Made by a program: the position numbers and the translations under genes. From NCBI RefSeq assembly GCF_003597395.2, contig NC_133770.1, forward strand, positions 206,787,102-206,851,101: a DNA stretch of 64,000 nucleotides. Reading direction: 5' to 3'. The notes under the pieces were generated by a model. It did no database searches, was not told the DNA's origin, and was given only the letters and a program-made list of their open reading frames with translations. This document shows positions 1 to 13,400 of the stretch, one piece after another (the first letter of the stretch is position 1; each line of letters starts with the position of its first letter). Source of the stretch: Chelonoidis abingdonii. Taxonomy: Eukaryota; Chordata; Testudines; Testudinidae.

Positions 1-450
1 ACCTGCTAGAACCAATTAAGGCAGACAGGCTGATTAGATCACCAGCAGCCAATCAAGGCAGGCTAATCAGGGCACCTGGGTTTAAAAAGGAGCTCACTCC
101 AGTTAGGCAGGGAGGAGCCAGAGGAGAGTGTGCGTGTGAGGAGTTGGGAGCAAGAGGCACAAGGAGCTGAGAGTGAGAGGGTGTGCTGCTGGAGGACTAA
201 GGAGTACAAGCGTTATCAGACACCAGGAGGAAGGTCCTGTGGTAAGGATAAAGAAGGTGTTTGGAGGAGGCCATGGGGAAGTAGCCCAGGGAGTTGTAGC
301 TGTCATGCAGCTGTTACAAGAGGCACTGTAGACAGCTGCGATCCACAGGGCCCTGGGCTGGAACCTGGAGTAGAGGGCGGGCCCGGGTTCCCCCCAAATC
401 TCCCAACTCCTGATCAGACACAGGAGGAGTTGACCCAGACTGTGGGGAAG
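1..450 (+). repeat. Unclassified interspersed repeat (turtle-type)
   Basis: G/A-rich sequence with a TATA-like tttaaaaag near 80. It resembles the style of the block at 34640-35270. It runs directly into the Penelope-like remnant that follows. Class not determined; recognition is from general familiarity only. Confidence 0.4.
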
Positions 451-484
451 ATCACTGAGGTAAGCAAATCTGCCAATAAGCGCA

Positions 485-1008
485 GGAGGAACTTTGTCAC
501 AACATATGCAAGCAAGAAGCAGGCTAGAGATAGCAAGGTGAGTTCAATCAACTCAGATATTAGGAATGGCAATATACAAATACCTGTAGTAGAAAACTTC
601 AACCTCCCTGGTCACACAATAGCAGATTTTAAGGTGGCCATCCTACAGCAAAAAAAACTTCAGGACCAGACTTCAAGAGAAACTGCTGAGCTTCAGTTCA
701 TCTGCAAATTTGACACCATCAGCTCAGGATTAAACAAAGACTGTGAATGGCTCTTGCCAGCTACAAAACCAGTTTCTCCTCCCTTGGTTTTCACAACTCA
801 ACTGCTGGAACAGGGCCTCATCCTCCCTGATTGAACTAACCTCATTATCTCTAGCGTGCTTCTTGCTTATATATACATATACACACCTGCCCCTGGGAAT
901 TTCCACTACATGCATCCGACAGAGTGGGTATTCACCTACAAAAGCTCATGCTCCAAAACGTCTGTTAGTCTATAAGGTGCCACAGGACTCCTTGCTGCTG
1001 TTTATATA
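485..1008 (+). mobile_element. Penelope-like element remnant with GIY-YIG endonuclease tail
   Basis: In frame from about 550 the sequence encodes a segment with FNLPGHTIADFKVAILQQ and ending near LNKDCEW. This is the C-terminal part of the GIY-YIG endonuclease of Penelope-like retroelements. The 3' tail at about 905-1008 (atgcatccgac... to gtgccacaggactccttgctgct) recurs at 39840-40130 and 58212-58305. Bases 503-549 are the inverted complement of 828-872, so the 5' end is inverted. It contains no working enzyme. Confidence 0.65.
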
Positions 1009-1282
1009 AAAGTATTTTAAGTGATTTATCTCTTGAGAAATAAACTTAGAATCAGTTTCAGATTTTAATTTCTCATACAGTTATAACACAATATGGTAGA
1101 AAGGTGAATGTATATACTTAGTAGAAATTGTATGACTCAAATATATATTGAATTGCCTTTATATATTTTTTTTGGTACTTTTAAAAAAACAATTGTCCCA
1201 CTTTCACAAATGAAGTCAAAACTCTTAGTATAATTAACCAGACTCTCTCTTTGTGTGTGTGGTTGTTTTTTTTTTTAAACAG

Positions 1283-1441
1283 ATGGAAAAAAAAGACCTT
1301 TCTTCTGTGGACATTAAGCAGGTATTATTGGATATGAGAAAATATCGCATGGGACTTATTCAGACGCCTGACCAGCTAAGATTCTCATATATGGCTGTAA
1401 TAGAAGGAGCAAAATTTATCATGGGGGATTCAACTATACAG
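1283..1441 (+). CDS. PTPN2: PTPN2 exon: end of catalytic domain (Q-loop)
   Basis: Acceptor is tttaaacag before ATG, donor is CAG|GTAAAT. The exon is 159 nt, phase 0, encoding 53 residues that run from MEKKD to DSTIQ. QTPDQ is the Q-loop of classical PTPs. The methionine is internal to the protein, not a start codon. Confidence 0.96.
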
Positions 1442-4400
1442 GTAAATGTTTAGAATAAACTGAATCTACTTGCAGTAGATTTGCAATGTTTATATCAATG
1501 GGTGATTCATTTTGATGTTCTCTTAGCTATTCTAAAACATGTCATTTCTGCATTGGTTAAGCAGATAAACTTGTCTCTTAATTAAACATTGAAGGGTGTC
1601 TTGAAGATACCTAAACAGCTTTGCGTCTCAGCTAAATTTTTAATCCTATACTTTAGTACCCTGCTCTGTGATATATGGCAGGGATACTCTGTACTAATAT
1701 AAGGAAGGTTAAATCAGTATCTTCAGCTTTTTTAAAAAAAACAAAAGAAAGGTCATGTTTCCAAGTGAAACTGGATAAGGGTCTTTTCTCCCTGAATTAT
1801 TTGTACTTTGTCTGTTAATAAAATATTCTGCTGCTGAAGATTAAAGTTTGCTATCAGGTAACATTTTTCTTGCTGTTATTTCATTAACCCGCTACAGTCA
1901 GTATAACCAACTAGATGAGATTAATTGGGTTTATTTAATGCAGTTTATAAGGTTCAAGTTTTATAAGTCACTAGTTCTAAACTTTGTTTTCAATGTGCCT
2001 TCCGATAATAACACAATAGCTTCAGCCACTCAAGGATGTCTTGTCAAGGAGACACAGAACTCTTTCTGTATGGTAGATCATATTGTTTTTTCAGCAAGAG
2101 AGGAAAAAAAAACAATTTACACTTGTCTAAGTACGTTAACTTGACAAACCTACTCCGCTTTCAGAAATAGGATGCCAAATTCAATGTAGCTTTCACCGAT
2201 TGGGTATTTAATGGAAAAGTTGTGGATGGAGATATAGATAACTTAAAGCATGTTTATTACATCTATGCTCCAGCTGTCTGTCTTGTCAAATGTTTCCATC
2301 CTACACGCATTCTGTGTTCGTATTTAAATAAATAAATTTACACAACCACTAAACACCAAATAGGTGCAAGGTACACACTTACGGTATGTAAGAACTAGGT
2401 GGTTGTATTCTGACACAGCCTTATGACCAGCTTTAGGACTATACTTAATTGTTTACACCATTAATGATTTTAGCCAAGAGACACACTTAGGAGTAGCAGG
2501 CATTTACTGCAGGCTGCTTTTGGCATAACTTGGAGTTCATTTCCTGAACGTCTTGCTGCTTTGCATACCAAAGGCCCTACCTCACATTTCAGTAATGTCA
2601 CAGTCAAATTACTGAATAGTCTGAGAGACCTTTTTTTTTTTTTTAACTGACATATAAATTCGCCCTTTTTAGCATGTGCATTTCCTGAGGCCCTGAGAAA
2701 TGTATGGACTATTGTATCAATTTCTCAAAATAATTTTTTGCAGCAGTACGTACTTTTTACCATCTTCTTTTGAAATGATGTGTGAATTTTGGAGCAAGCT
2801 TTATGTAACTTTTGGATAATTTTTTTTTAAATCTCAAGATTTTATTCTGTTAGTCTATAGCTTTCAAAATTTAGAATAACTATTGGATATTAGTATCTTT
2901 TTTTTAAATTAGTCTTGGTTATCAGTTGTATACAACTTAGCTCCTCCATCTTAGGAAAAATGGAAGTAAGACTTTTAAAAAGTGTACGGTTCTTAACAAG
3001 TATTGAATTTTTTTCTGTCAGTTTTGGAATGAATGAAATGTTAAGGATGTGATATCACATCCTTGATATGTCACAATGTTATTGGAAAATATGCTGGTAC
3101 ATAATCGATTCCATTGCATTTAAGAACTTCATGAACTTTTGGGTAAACAAAGATGTCAGCTTTAATTTGAATTTTCCTTGCTGCTCTTCACGATTTATTT
3201 AAAAATATTTGTTTAGCTTAACTATAGCACAGGAGAAAGTTGTTACTTGATTTATTGTATGTGATGGATTTAAGTTACTTGCACAATAGAATAGAAATAT
3301 GGACACTGATTTTGTCCTATACAGATATACTTTGGTTTGATGTGTAACTTATCAAATGGTAAATTTTGATTTTTCTTCTTCTTCTGTTCAAGATTTTAAA
3401 AAAAAATTGGAATGCCATGTCAACTTAAATTGTTTTAATTGACATCCAGAAACTTTATTTAAAATGCCCTTTAAATACCCAAGCATGAAATGTGTTTGGA
3501 TTTTTGATGTTTACTGAAAAAAGATGGATGGATTTTTCTGCTCTCATTTGTTTAAAAGGATCTCTGAGTAGGCTTAAGAGTAACAGCACTGAATGTGTGC
3601 TCAGGCTGTTTCTTTCTTCCTAGTTCTTTTCTCTTTATGTATGGGCCTGCTTGCTGCCTGTGCTGTCCATTTAGTTTCATTTCAGCTTTGATTTTACTGG
3701 GATAGGGCATGTTGCATCAGAAGTGAAACTGGTTATTTACGAAGTGCTGTCAAATGCATATATTAAACTGAAAATGTAAAATGGAAAGGATTAGAGAACT
3801 TTTCTCTAATCAGGTTAGGTATTATTTGGAACAGTACGTAAAAAACCTTGAACATTTTAGTGTAGGCTGCCTTTCTGGGGCCAGCAAGAAATAACTCGGG
3901 CTATGGCTACACAAGAGACCTTACAAATTTCTGTCATGTAGCTTCTCTAAGATGGCAGGAGAGAGCGCTCCCATTGACTTCATTAATCCACCCCCAGCAG
4001 GCAGCGGTAGCGATGTCGGCGTGAGAAGCTCTCCTGCTGACATAGCACTGTCCATGTCGACCTTTAGGTTGACGTAACTTATGTTGTTCACGGGGTGGCA
4101 AATCCCTGAGCAGTATATGTTTATACCAACATAAGTGGTGGTGTAGACATAATTGTAGCGAAGGTTAAGACAAACTCCACTTCTCTTGTGTTAACGTCTC
4201 CAGTTTTTGAGGTCTTATGGTCAAAACTTGTAATCATGAAGTCTCCAGGGCTGCCGACGTAGATGTAATTACACAGCGTACTGTGCAAGCATTCTTCCAG
4301 TAAATATGAGTATAGGGGTAGCCAGTCTCAATCTCTCTGTGTAGTTGTCTGACTCTTTTTCTGGAAAGCTCTAACGTTTCTGTTTACAGCAGGCCTTTGA

Positions 4401-7400
4401 AATTCACTAGTGAGAAAACCCTTTGGCTAGAGAAGTGCTTTTTCTTCGTCCCATGAAATTCCATTTAAGTTTGGCTGAAATATGAAGTGTTCAATTCCTA
4501 TTTCCCTTCTCTTGCTTGTGACCCTCAAGGAAACTGGCATGAACATTGTAAAGAGATTGCTGATGCCAACACAGCACATGGGTATTTACAAAGTGTACTG
4601 GAAGCTGCCAGGGTAGTGAGGAAGGGTGGGAAGAGGTGGACATGGCCTCAGTATCTCATCTCCTCTCCACTCCCCTGCGGGCTCCATGCGGGGCAGGGCC
4701 TTCTGGGGAGGTAGGTTGAAGAGCCTGGGTGCCATACTCCCCATGACCATCTCCTGGATTCAGCACATGGTGCTAGCTGCTTCCTGCCAATGTAGTTAGT
4801 CCTGTAGCTAAAGTGGTAGCAGTCTGTGTGCTGCAGTGCTGAAGGTTCAGGTTTCAAACCCTGCTGAAGATGCATAATGTGGATTGGTGAACTTCACTTA
4901 ATAAAATACTTTCTACCTTTTAATTTGCTGGCATCTTCCTTGTCCCTGTCTTGCAGTGTTTATATAAGACCATACTATCACCTGTAACTGTATTCTATTT
5001 AAATATTTAAGCACTGTGCCAGCCCACCACCTGCATATCACTGAGTCCACAGGATGTGAGCACTTTTTTGAGGTTTTAGAAGTGGGGCTAGCAGCTGACC
5101 TTTTCAGGGAGTGGGGCAGTGGAGCAGGGAAGCATTTCCACCATCGAATCCGATAAACTCTATTTTTGACATCTACAGTGTTCTCAAGCTTTTTTGGGGG
5201 TGAGGGGAGGGGGAAATTGTTTTAATATAGGTTTCTAACTGGTGACCATCACTTGTGTATTTCAATTTAGTAAAAGTTTGCCTGAATAATAACTTCACTC
5301 TTGGTGGCTAAATTCTCCTTTCCAATGACAAGACTCCCTGGCAAACTGGTTGCATTTTGAGCTCTATCTCTGCAAATAAAACACAGGTTGTTAGGGAAAC
5401 AATTGTTTAAATGGAATCTTAGCTTTCCTGGAGTCATTTAATATCCACTTTTGAGCTCATCAGGCAACAATCCATAGCAATGTTACCAATACACAGTCAA
5501 TTTTCTAATCACTTCATAATCTGCAGGATTATGAATGCTGATTGCAATATATAGTTTTCTAATGAGGACTCCCACTTCTGACTCATCTGATACGCACAAA
5601 TAAGAGGTTTTGTTTTCCTGAAGGAAATCTAATCTGTAGTCCCAGGAGCAAGGCATACCAGTTCATTAAAGGAATTAAAAAAAAAAAAGTATCCTTGTTT
5701 AAAACTATTGGAAATTCCAAAGGGACTGTGTATTTATATGGACGTGTACAGCTGTACTTTCTTGTAGTTTTCAGATCATCTTGGACATTTTATCTAGTTC
5801 TCTGGATTTTACACAGGTTTATGACCAAGGTGGCTGATAACAAAAGCTTTGGATTTACATGGAGTTGTAGAGCAGCAACACTCTTATCAGAAACTGTCTT
5901 AATCAAAAAACACTTTTTACATCTGTTAGCTCTTGTGAAGAACGCTTGTCAATATTTTGTCTCCTGCAAATGGTAGATACCTAGTTACACCACTGTCACT
6001 TTTTTTAATACTTTTTCTTGAATAATTATTTAACACTTTTTTAAATTGTTGTAGTATTGTTTCTTGCTCTTGCGTATTACAGAGAAGGCAATGGTTATCT
6101 GTTTAATCCGATCCACTTTTATAGGTCTCTGCAGGTATTCTGTCATGTCCAAGAGCTTTACCTTTTTTATTGCCATGAGTTTATAGCCATAACTTTCACT
6201 TGCAGATTTTTGTTAATCCTGGACAGATTTCTATGCTGTATACTTTTTCTAACAACTGAATTTCCCTCAAATGAGTCTTGATTTTCATGTTACCTGAAGC
6301 AAGACTGATGGGTGTACTTGTTCTCTGTTCAGTGTAAATAAGGGTATCACTGTGTGGCTTACATCTTGGTTATCTAGAAATTAATTTTTATATAATATTT
6401 TAATTTACATTTTTATGTATATGATCATTCTGTGGAAGACTTTTTTATTCAAAGATACAACTTTCACAATCTTGAGAAATGTTATTCAAAAATGTGTGTT
6501 CTCATTCTCTTAGAAACGGTGGAAGGAACTTTCTAAGGAGGACCAAGCTCCAAGTTCTGAGCAGTCTCCTCCACACCCAACCAGAATAAATACAGAAAAG
6601 TACAATGGCAATAGTGTGGGCGTAGAAAAACAGGAGCAAATGGGGGAAAAAACAAATACTGAACTGTCCATTAAGGTACAAGATACTATGGATGGAAGCA
6701 TTGAAAGGTAAGCAACATGGAAAATTACTTGGGGGTATGTTATTTTTTCATTATTTTTTTTTAATACAAGTCCTCTTATCCTGGAGTGGGGTTGCCAACT
6801 GTCTAATCACACAAACCCAAACACCCTTGCCCTGTCCTGCCCCTCCTCTGAGGCATTGCCCAACTCACTTCATCCCCCTTTCTCTATGGCTGGCTTGCTC
6901 TCCTCCGCCCTCACTCACTTTCACAAGCTGGGACAAGGGGTTGGGGAGGGTGTGGGGAGAGGGGGCTCTGGGCTGGGGCCAAGAGGTTCAGAGTGTGAGG
7001 GGGATCTGGGCTGACCTTGGGGCAGAGGGTTGGGGTGCAGGAGTGGGTGCAGAGTGCACGCTCTGGGAGGGAGTTTGTGTGCTGGAAGGGGCTTACGTCT
7101 GGGCTAGGGGGTTGGGGTGGAGGAGGGCGTGTGGGGTGCAGACTCTAGGAAGGCGTTTGGGTTTGGGAGGGGGATCAGGCCTGGGGCAAGGGATTGGAGT
7201 GTGGAAGGGGGTTGGGGGTGCTGGTTCTGGGAGAGGGATCAGGGCTGAGGCAGAGAATGATGGGTTTAGGCTCCGGCCAGGTAGTGCTTACCTCTGGCAG
7301 CTCCCAGTTTGACTTTGTAGCCTCAGGGAGATAGAGCCTGATTTGGGGAGACTCCCAGCAAAACTGGGACAGTTGTTAGACATGGTTTTATTCAGTCTTT

Positions 7401-10400
7401 TGCTAACACTTTAGTTATTCCCTGTTCAGTACTTTTAAATAAGTAGGCTTTAAGAAAAAAAGAGAAAATAACACGATAGCTGGGAACGGAAAGGCTTACA
7501 GCACAAGGTTTAAAGTGTCATTCTTCAAACACTCTAGAACAACAGTTGAAAGGACTGAACTACTCCTTCCATCTCATTGAGTTGTTAACTTTGGAGCTTA
7601 CTGTTCATTAAGGCTTCAAACTTTCAGATGACCAGGCCTTAGACAGCCAATTTTTGACTTGAAATTTAGGTCGATGTAGTCACATTGCTCTGGGCTGTGA
7701 GAAATTTCACACACTGTGAAGTAGTTAGGTCAATGTAACTCATGCTATAGATGCAGCTGGGTCACCGCTGACCTAGCTACCACCTTTTGGGGCGGGGGAG
7801 GGGGTAGATTTACTATGGCAATGAGAAAAAATCCTTCTGTCACTGTAGTAAGTGTTTAGTGTAGACCTGAGAGGCAGTAGCTAGGTTGATAGAAGGGGTT
7901 AGGTTAACCTAACTACTTCATACAGGGTGTGACATTTTTCACAGCCTTGGATGATGTAGCTAGGTTGACCTGAGTTTTAGGTTTTAGGTGTAGCCTAGGC
8001 TTAAGTGTCTGTGGTACAAGTGCTACAGCAGCATAGTTGTAGCACTGCAGGCATGCCATGGTAGCCCTTGTAGCAACATACAAGATACAGACTTCTGCTA
8101 GAATAGCAGTGTTGGCCACGGGTGTGAAAATGTGTGATCCCCTAACCAGTGTGTCTGTACTGGCAGAAGTTTCTAATGTAGATACAGCTATACTAGCAAA
8201 ATTGCATTTATATCAGGATAGCTTGTTTCATTTATGGGGGGAGGTTTTACTATGCCAGTACAAACAGCAGTTTTGCTATAGGGTTGCCAGTTTTGGTTGG
8301 ATGTATTCCTGGAGGTTTCATCACAATCAGATGCACAAATCAGGTGACTGCTTGGCTTGCAAAGGGCAGAAATAGTAGTGGTCCTACAAGTACATGGCAT
8401 CAGTTTTTCACTACAGCAGTAAATGCAGTGCTAACTTCTCTAAATAAATGTTTATGGTGTGAGTTTCAGAAGTAGTACACACAAATATGCCCAACTGTAG
8501 TCAGTGGGAGCTGTTGGTGCTCAATACCTCTGCAAACTGGACTAAACAAGGGCCATATTTTATCCTCCATCTTTGTACCAACTTCCCATTGTTATCAGTA
8601 GGAGATTTTGCTGTGGATTGAAGGTACAAGTAGTGTATGGGTATGTTTTCACTGTATCCCTGTTAACTCAGGTGATCAAAACCTGAGGCTGAGCACCCTG
8701 GTTAGCTTACTTCTGGTGTGAGCGGCCACAGAACAGTCATACTTGAGTTACTATGTCCTCACTGGTTCTGCACTCGGCACTGTGTAATTGCTAGGACCTG
8801 TGGGATCTTGTCCCATGGTTCTTTCTGTTGCAATAAACTGAGCTGCTCTGATCTTTCCCAGTGAGTTGTGGAAGAACTTGTTTGTTGTTTTAGGTACCTG
8901 GGGAATTGTGAAGACACTGGAGGACTATCGGCATCAAGTGATTTAGCCTGTGTCCTCACTGGAAAGTGTGTGGGTTATCAGTCTGAGGGAAAGCGTCACT
9001 CTGGTTTTAGCCTGCAGCCTCAGATGTGCCAGCCAGTCCAGATTGAAAGTACCACCAAACCAGTGGTTTCCAAACTTTAACAACCTGTGAATCCCTTTCA
9101 CTAAAATGTCAAGTCTCGCAAACCCCCTCTGAAAAATGAATATTTCCAGGGATTTTTCTCCTTTACCTGAGTATAAATTATAAAAGCAGTGATCTTGGGA
9201 ATATGAAATTTTGTTTTTGACACACTATTATTAATTATTATTTATCATTACAGTATTTTTATTACATTAAGAAAACAGCAACACTCTTTCAAGATCTCAC
9301 TTTTGTAGCTTGTATCACTTTGAATAAGCCTGTTATAAGACAAGGCTCCTGTGTTTCATCAATGAGTATCAATGTGAAACAGCAGGAAGGTATTTAAGAA
9401 GCCAACTCAGAGTTCCTCCTAAACAAGCATTCAGGTCTTAAACAGTCCAGGCAAACAACACACGTTACAACACAGTTTAAACTTGTTCTTCATAGTAATT
9501 TAAAAAACAATACTGGCTGCCTATTTAATTTTAAAAACAGCAAAAAAAAAAAAAAATCCACTTCCCTTTCCATTTCTTATAAGGAGGCTTGAAATTTAAA
9601 TCTCATCAGTGTGATAGATACGCTTGCTTTGATTTGCTTAGCTCTTGGAAGTCCAGGGGCTCCAGGCTGCTGGCCCTGTGCTGCCCAGGGTCCCTAGGGA
9701 CAGCTCTGTCCACCATTAGGGAATTTTTTTCCGGAGAACCCTCTGTAACATTTCACAAACCTCGAACCCCAGTTTGGGAACCACTGCACTAAACTCATGA
9801 GAGGGTTTTGCATGTGTGGATAGGTGAGTTGCAGGCAACAATCAAGAAAGAGCCTGAGTTACATTTTCACTGAAGATATCCTCAATGTGCGCTTTTTTGT
9901 ATATTCTATATTAATATAGAAAAATACATATACAAAATACAAAAAAAGCTCAGGTACTGAATGAAGCCAGAGTTTTTTTTGGAGGGGAGAGGGGGAATGT
10001 GATCATGCAATTAAGATTATCATGTGCAGGCAAGAGGGGGCAGAATTAAGGTTGCAACTCTGGTGTTTCCTAAGTTTCTGATGTTTGACTTGGCAGCCTT
10101 AATAATGTTAAAACAGCATGGGTATTTAATGAAACTGTTGAGATAATTAGAGTAGCACAGAATAAATTCTCGTCAACATTCCCTCCTTCACTGTTTTAGT
10201 CCTAAACTGCACAAATTGGTTAACTGTTCTGTGGGTTGGGTTGTGGGTGTTTTATCCTAATCTCTTGAGTAATTACTTCTATTTCATCTATTTTTTTTCC
10301 CTCTTTTAGTACTGTTCGGAAACGGCTGCGAGAGGATAGAAAGGCTCACACAGCCCAGAAGGTGCACCAGATGAAACAGAAGCTAAGTGAGACTGAAAGA

Positions 10401-13400
10401 AAAAGAAAAAGGTGGTTATATTGGAAACCTATTCTCACTAAGATTGGGTTTGGTACAGTCATTTTAGTTGGAGCTTATTCTTGCTGGAAACTGTATTTTC
10501 AAGAACATTCCTTGTAAGTAAAAACTTATTTGCACTGTGAGCCTGTCTACAGTAGCAGTTAATCTTACTGTAAGTCAATCACTAGGGAGTTTGACTTTCA
10601 GCAGCAAACTCCTTAACACCTAAAATCGGTGCAGTAGTTTAGACACAAACTAGATAAGTGATGTAAACTGATCAGTCAGCATCTCAGGACTTTCACAGCA
10701 GGTACTTCTGAAACCAAACGGCAAATTGCTACCCAGAATAAAGTTGTTCGTTTGTTTTAAATAAACAGGTACAAACTTTGTGTAAGTTTATTTATACACT
10801 TTTAAAAATGGTATTCCACTGAATCTAGATAGATAGACCCTGAGCCATGAAAATTAACTATCGCGGCTGTCTGGGGTTTAATTTACATGCCTGACATAAG
10901 CAATAAACAGTGTGTTATTTACATTATTAATGCAAAGAAGTTATCCTTTAAATGTGTGTAATGTATTATTAACATAGGCATCAACATTTTATATTCTTAT
11001 GACCCAGGATAAATATATTTTATAACTGCATATTTAATCTTACTTTTTGTAGCTATCTGTACTTTTAAAAACTTAGTGTGTACAAATTTATTTGACCAAA
11101 AAAAAAAAATCTGATTTTGGAACTAAATGTAAAGGATAATTTGTGCACAATGCATTCATTTCTGACATTTCAAGATTTTAAGACTTTCCGTATGAGCAGC
11201 TAGGGTTCTGATGAAGCACTTTTCAGTTTCTACTCTGTACGCTGCATTCCTCTTATTTATTTATTTTTGTTTGTTTTTGCGGTTTCCTTATTTAAAGAAG
11301 CTTTAAAATGCCTTTTTTTTTTTTTTTTTTTTTTTAAATAAAGCTGTTTGCTAGACCTAGACCTAGAGGCAAATTGTTAAACTGATTAATGGAAGTTGTA
11401 TTAAGACTTCAGCTACTGTCTGAAGCTCTAGTTTTGTTTAAGTTCTGACATTCCATTAAATGTGAAATGATATTTTGTGTCTCATCTTTTTTTTTTTGAG
11501 TTTTATTCCATGTAATAATAATAAATCTATCACCCATCAATAATGGCACATTGAAGGCAACTTAAAACTGATTTGACTTTGTGAAAAACTTGTGTCAAAA
11601 CTAATGGAAAGCGTTAGCTACAGAATATAGATGAATATTGTCAGCTATTGGGTAACATTTTATTAACCGTGACAAAGTCTTCAGGATGCCAGATCTATTT
11701 AAGGTACTTTTTCATTCGCCTCTCACCACAGTAAACACAATAGTTAGCCACTTCATCAGGAATAGTAGATGAAGGAAGTACTTATTTACCTTTTGGATCA
11801 GTTTTGAGATGAATCATAAACTTTTCACTGTTTATACAAAAAAGTGTATCTAATAGCTCTTTTCCTAGCTCCATTGTTAACTTCTTTTTCCCTAAAGGAA
11901 CCTATACAATGGAGTCTATATGTTGCTGTCCAGATCATTCTCATCTAAGGAGTAAGGCCATGTGGCTTAGTGGATAGAGCAGTGGATAAGAACTCAGGAG
12001 ACTTGAGTTCTATTCATGGCTCTGCCACTGGACTGCTGGGTGACCTTGGACAGATCACTGTACCTCACTACCTCAGTTTCCAAATGTGTAAAATGGGGAT
12101 AATGATACTGTGATCTCTCAAAAGTGCTTTATTAAGGAGGTCTCCAGCCACCTGCAAGCTCAGTAGCAAGAGGTTAAACATGAGACCTAAGCTGAGTTGC
12201 TATTTCTTTGTAGTGCAACTAGATGATTGAACAACATACACTTCTGAGGAGTGTCTCATGGACGTTGATAGATTTCCATAGGTAACTCCAGACAGCATGA
12301 ATAGGAGTAAAATGTGTAATTCTCCTGGTGTTAGTAGAAGAATGAGACTTCAGGTGATAGTCTTACAGTACTCAGAGCTGTGTTTCTGTAAGGGTACGTC
12401 TTCACTACCAGCCGTATCGGCGGGTAGCAATTGATTTCTTGGGGATGGCTATATCGTGTCTCATCTAGACGTGATATATCGATCCCCGAACGTGCTTCTG
12501 TCAACTCCGGAACTCCTCCAACGCGAATGGCGATAGCAGAGTTGACGGGGAGCCACGGACGTCGATCCTGCACTGTGAGGACGGTAGGTAACTCGATCAA
12601 AGATACTTCAACTTCAGCTACGCTATTCATGTAGCTGAAGTTGTATATCTTAGATCGATTTCCCCCCGCCTCCATCAGTGTAGACCAGCCCTAAGACTGC
12701 CAGTAAAACAAAATGGCAACTTGTACTGGAACCATAGCAGAGCCAAGATTTAGTAATTGCTTTGGCACATATAGTAAGATTGGTTACTTGTAAGTAGGTA
12801 TTTTAAGGAGAGTACAACAAAGTTCAATAAATGCTAAATTCAAGACGGTAAGCAATAGAGGGGAGAGTGCAGACTTTGTGTTTATGAAAGTCTTGTCCCA
12901 ACAAATATCTAATGCTAATCAACCCCCTAAAAGGCAGTGCATTAGTCTTTCCATCATATATCTTCTTAATCTTCCCATATTTCTTTTCTGTTGTAAAGTG
13001 TCTTTACAAACAGCTGGGTTTTATTTATAGGAAAATGTATGTTGTGCCATGAAGTACTATTATAAAAGCGAAATAAGATCTTCATATCCTAAAGTGCTTA
13101 AACGAAAATGGTTAAGAAAAAAAAATCTCCAAGATAGATGATATCCCTTTCTCTGAAATTGCAAGTCTCCATTTATTTCCTGACTCAGCAGCAGGATTTT
13201 TCCAGGCATTTTCTGCTTCCCTCTGACAAGCTCTAAATGCATCTTCGAACACCGTAATTTGAGTTCTTTTACCTGACTCCATCTAAACTGTCTCCTACAT
13301 TGCCCAGACCCCAAGAAGACTTTCTTGGTTTCTTGGGAACGTTCATGTATGCTCACATTGTGTTCACTCCTTTTCACACCACAGAGTAGCATTTGTAAAT

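Larger units (their letters stand above)
1442..6513 (+). other. PTPN2: PTPN2 intron
   Basis: AT-rich intron. It holds a MITE at 3899-4153 and a tRNA-like SINE fragment at 4799-4880. Nothing else was recognised; the longer open frames here have no family resemblance. Confidence 0.8.
6708..10309 (+). other. PTPN2: PTPN2 intron
   Basis: Holds a G-rich repeat (6784-7385), a foldback MITE (7640-8000), a further MITE-like block (8100-8290) and a hAT element (9061-9786). No exon was recognised between them. Confidence 0.8.

Noticed and set aside
130..834. 234-codon open frame at the window start
   Set aside because: Only its second half has meaning, as a Penelope-like endonuclease tail; the first half is translated repeat. 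Not a host gene.
4799..4880. Possible tRNA gene
   Set aside because: A- and B-box-like motifs only; no acceptor-stem pairing or anticodon arm that I can draw, so a SINE fragment is more likely.
6692..7312. 206-codon open frame over G-rich sequence
   Set aside because: Lies in an intron repeat built from short G-rich tandem motifs; low stop-codon density explains it.
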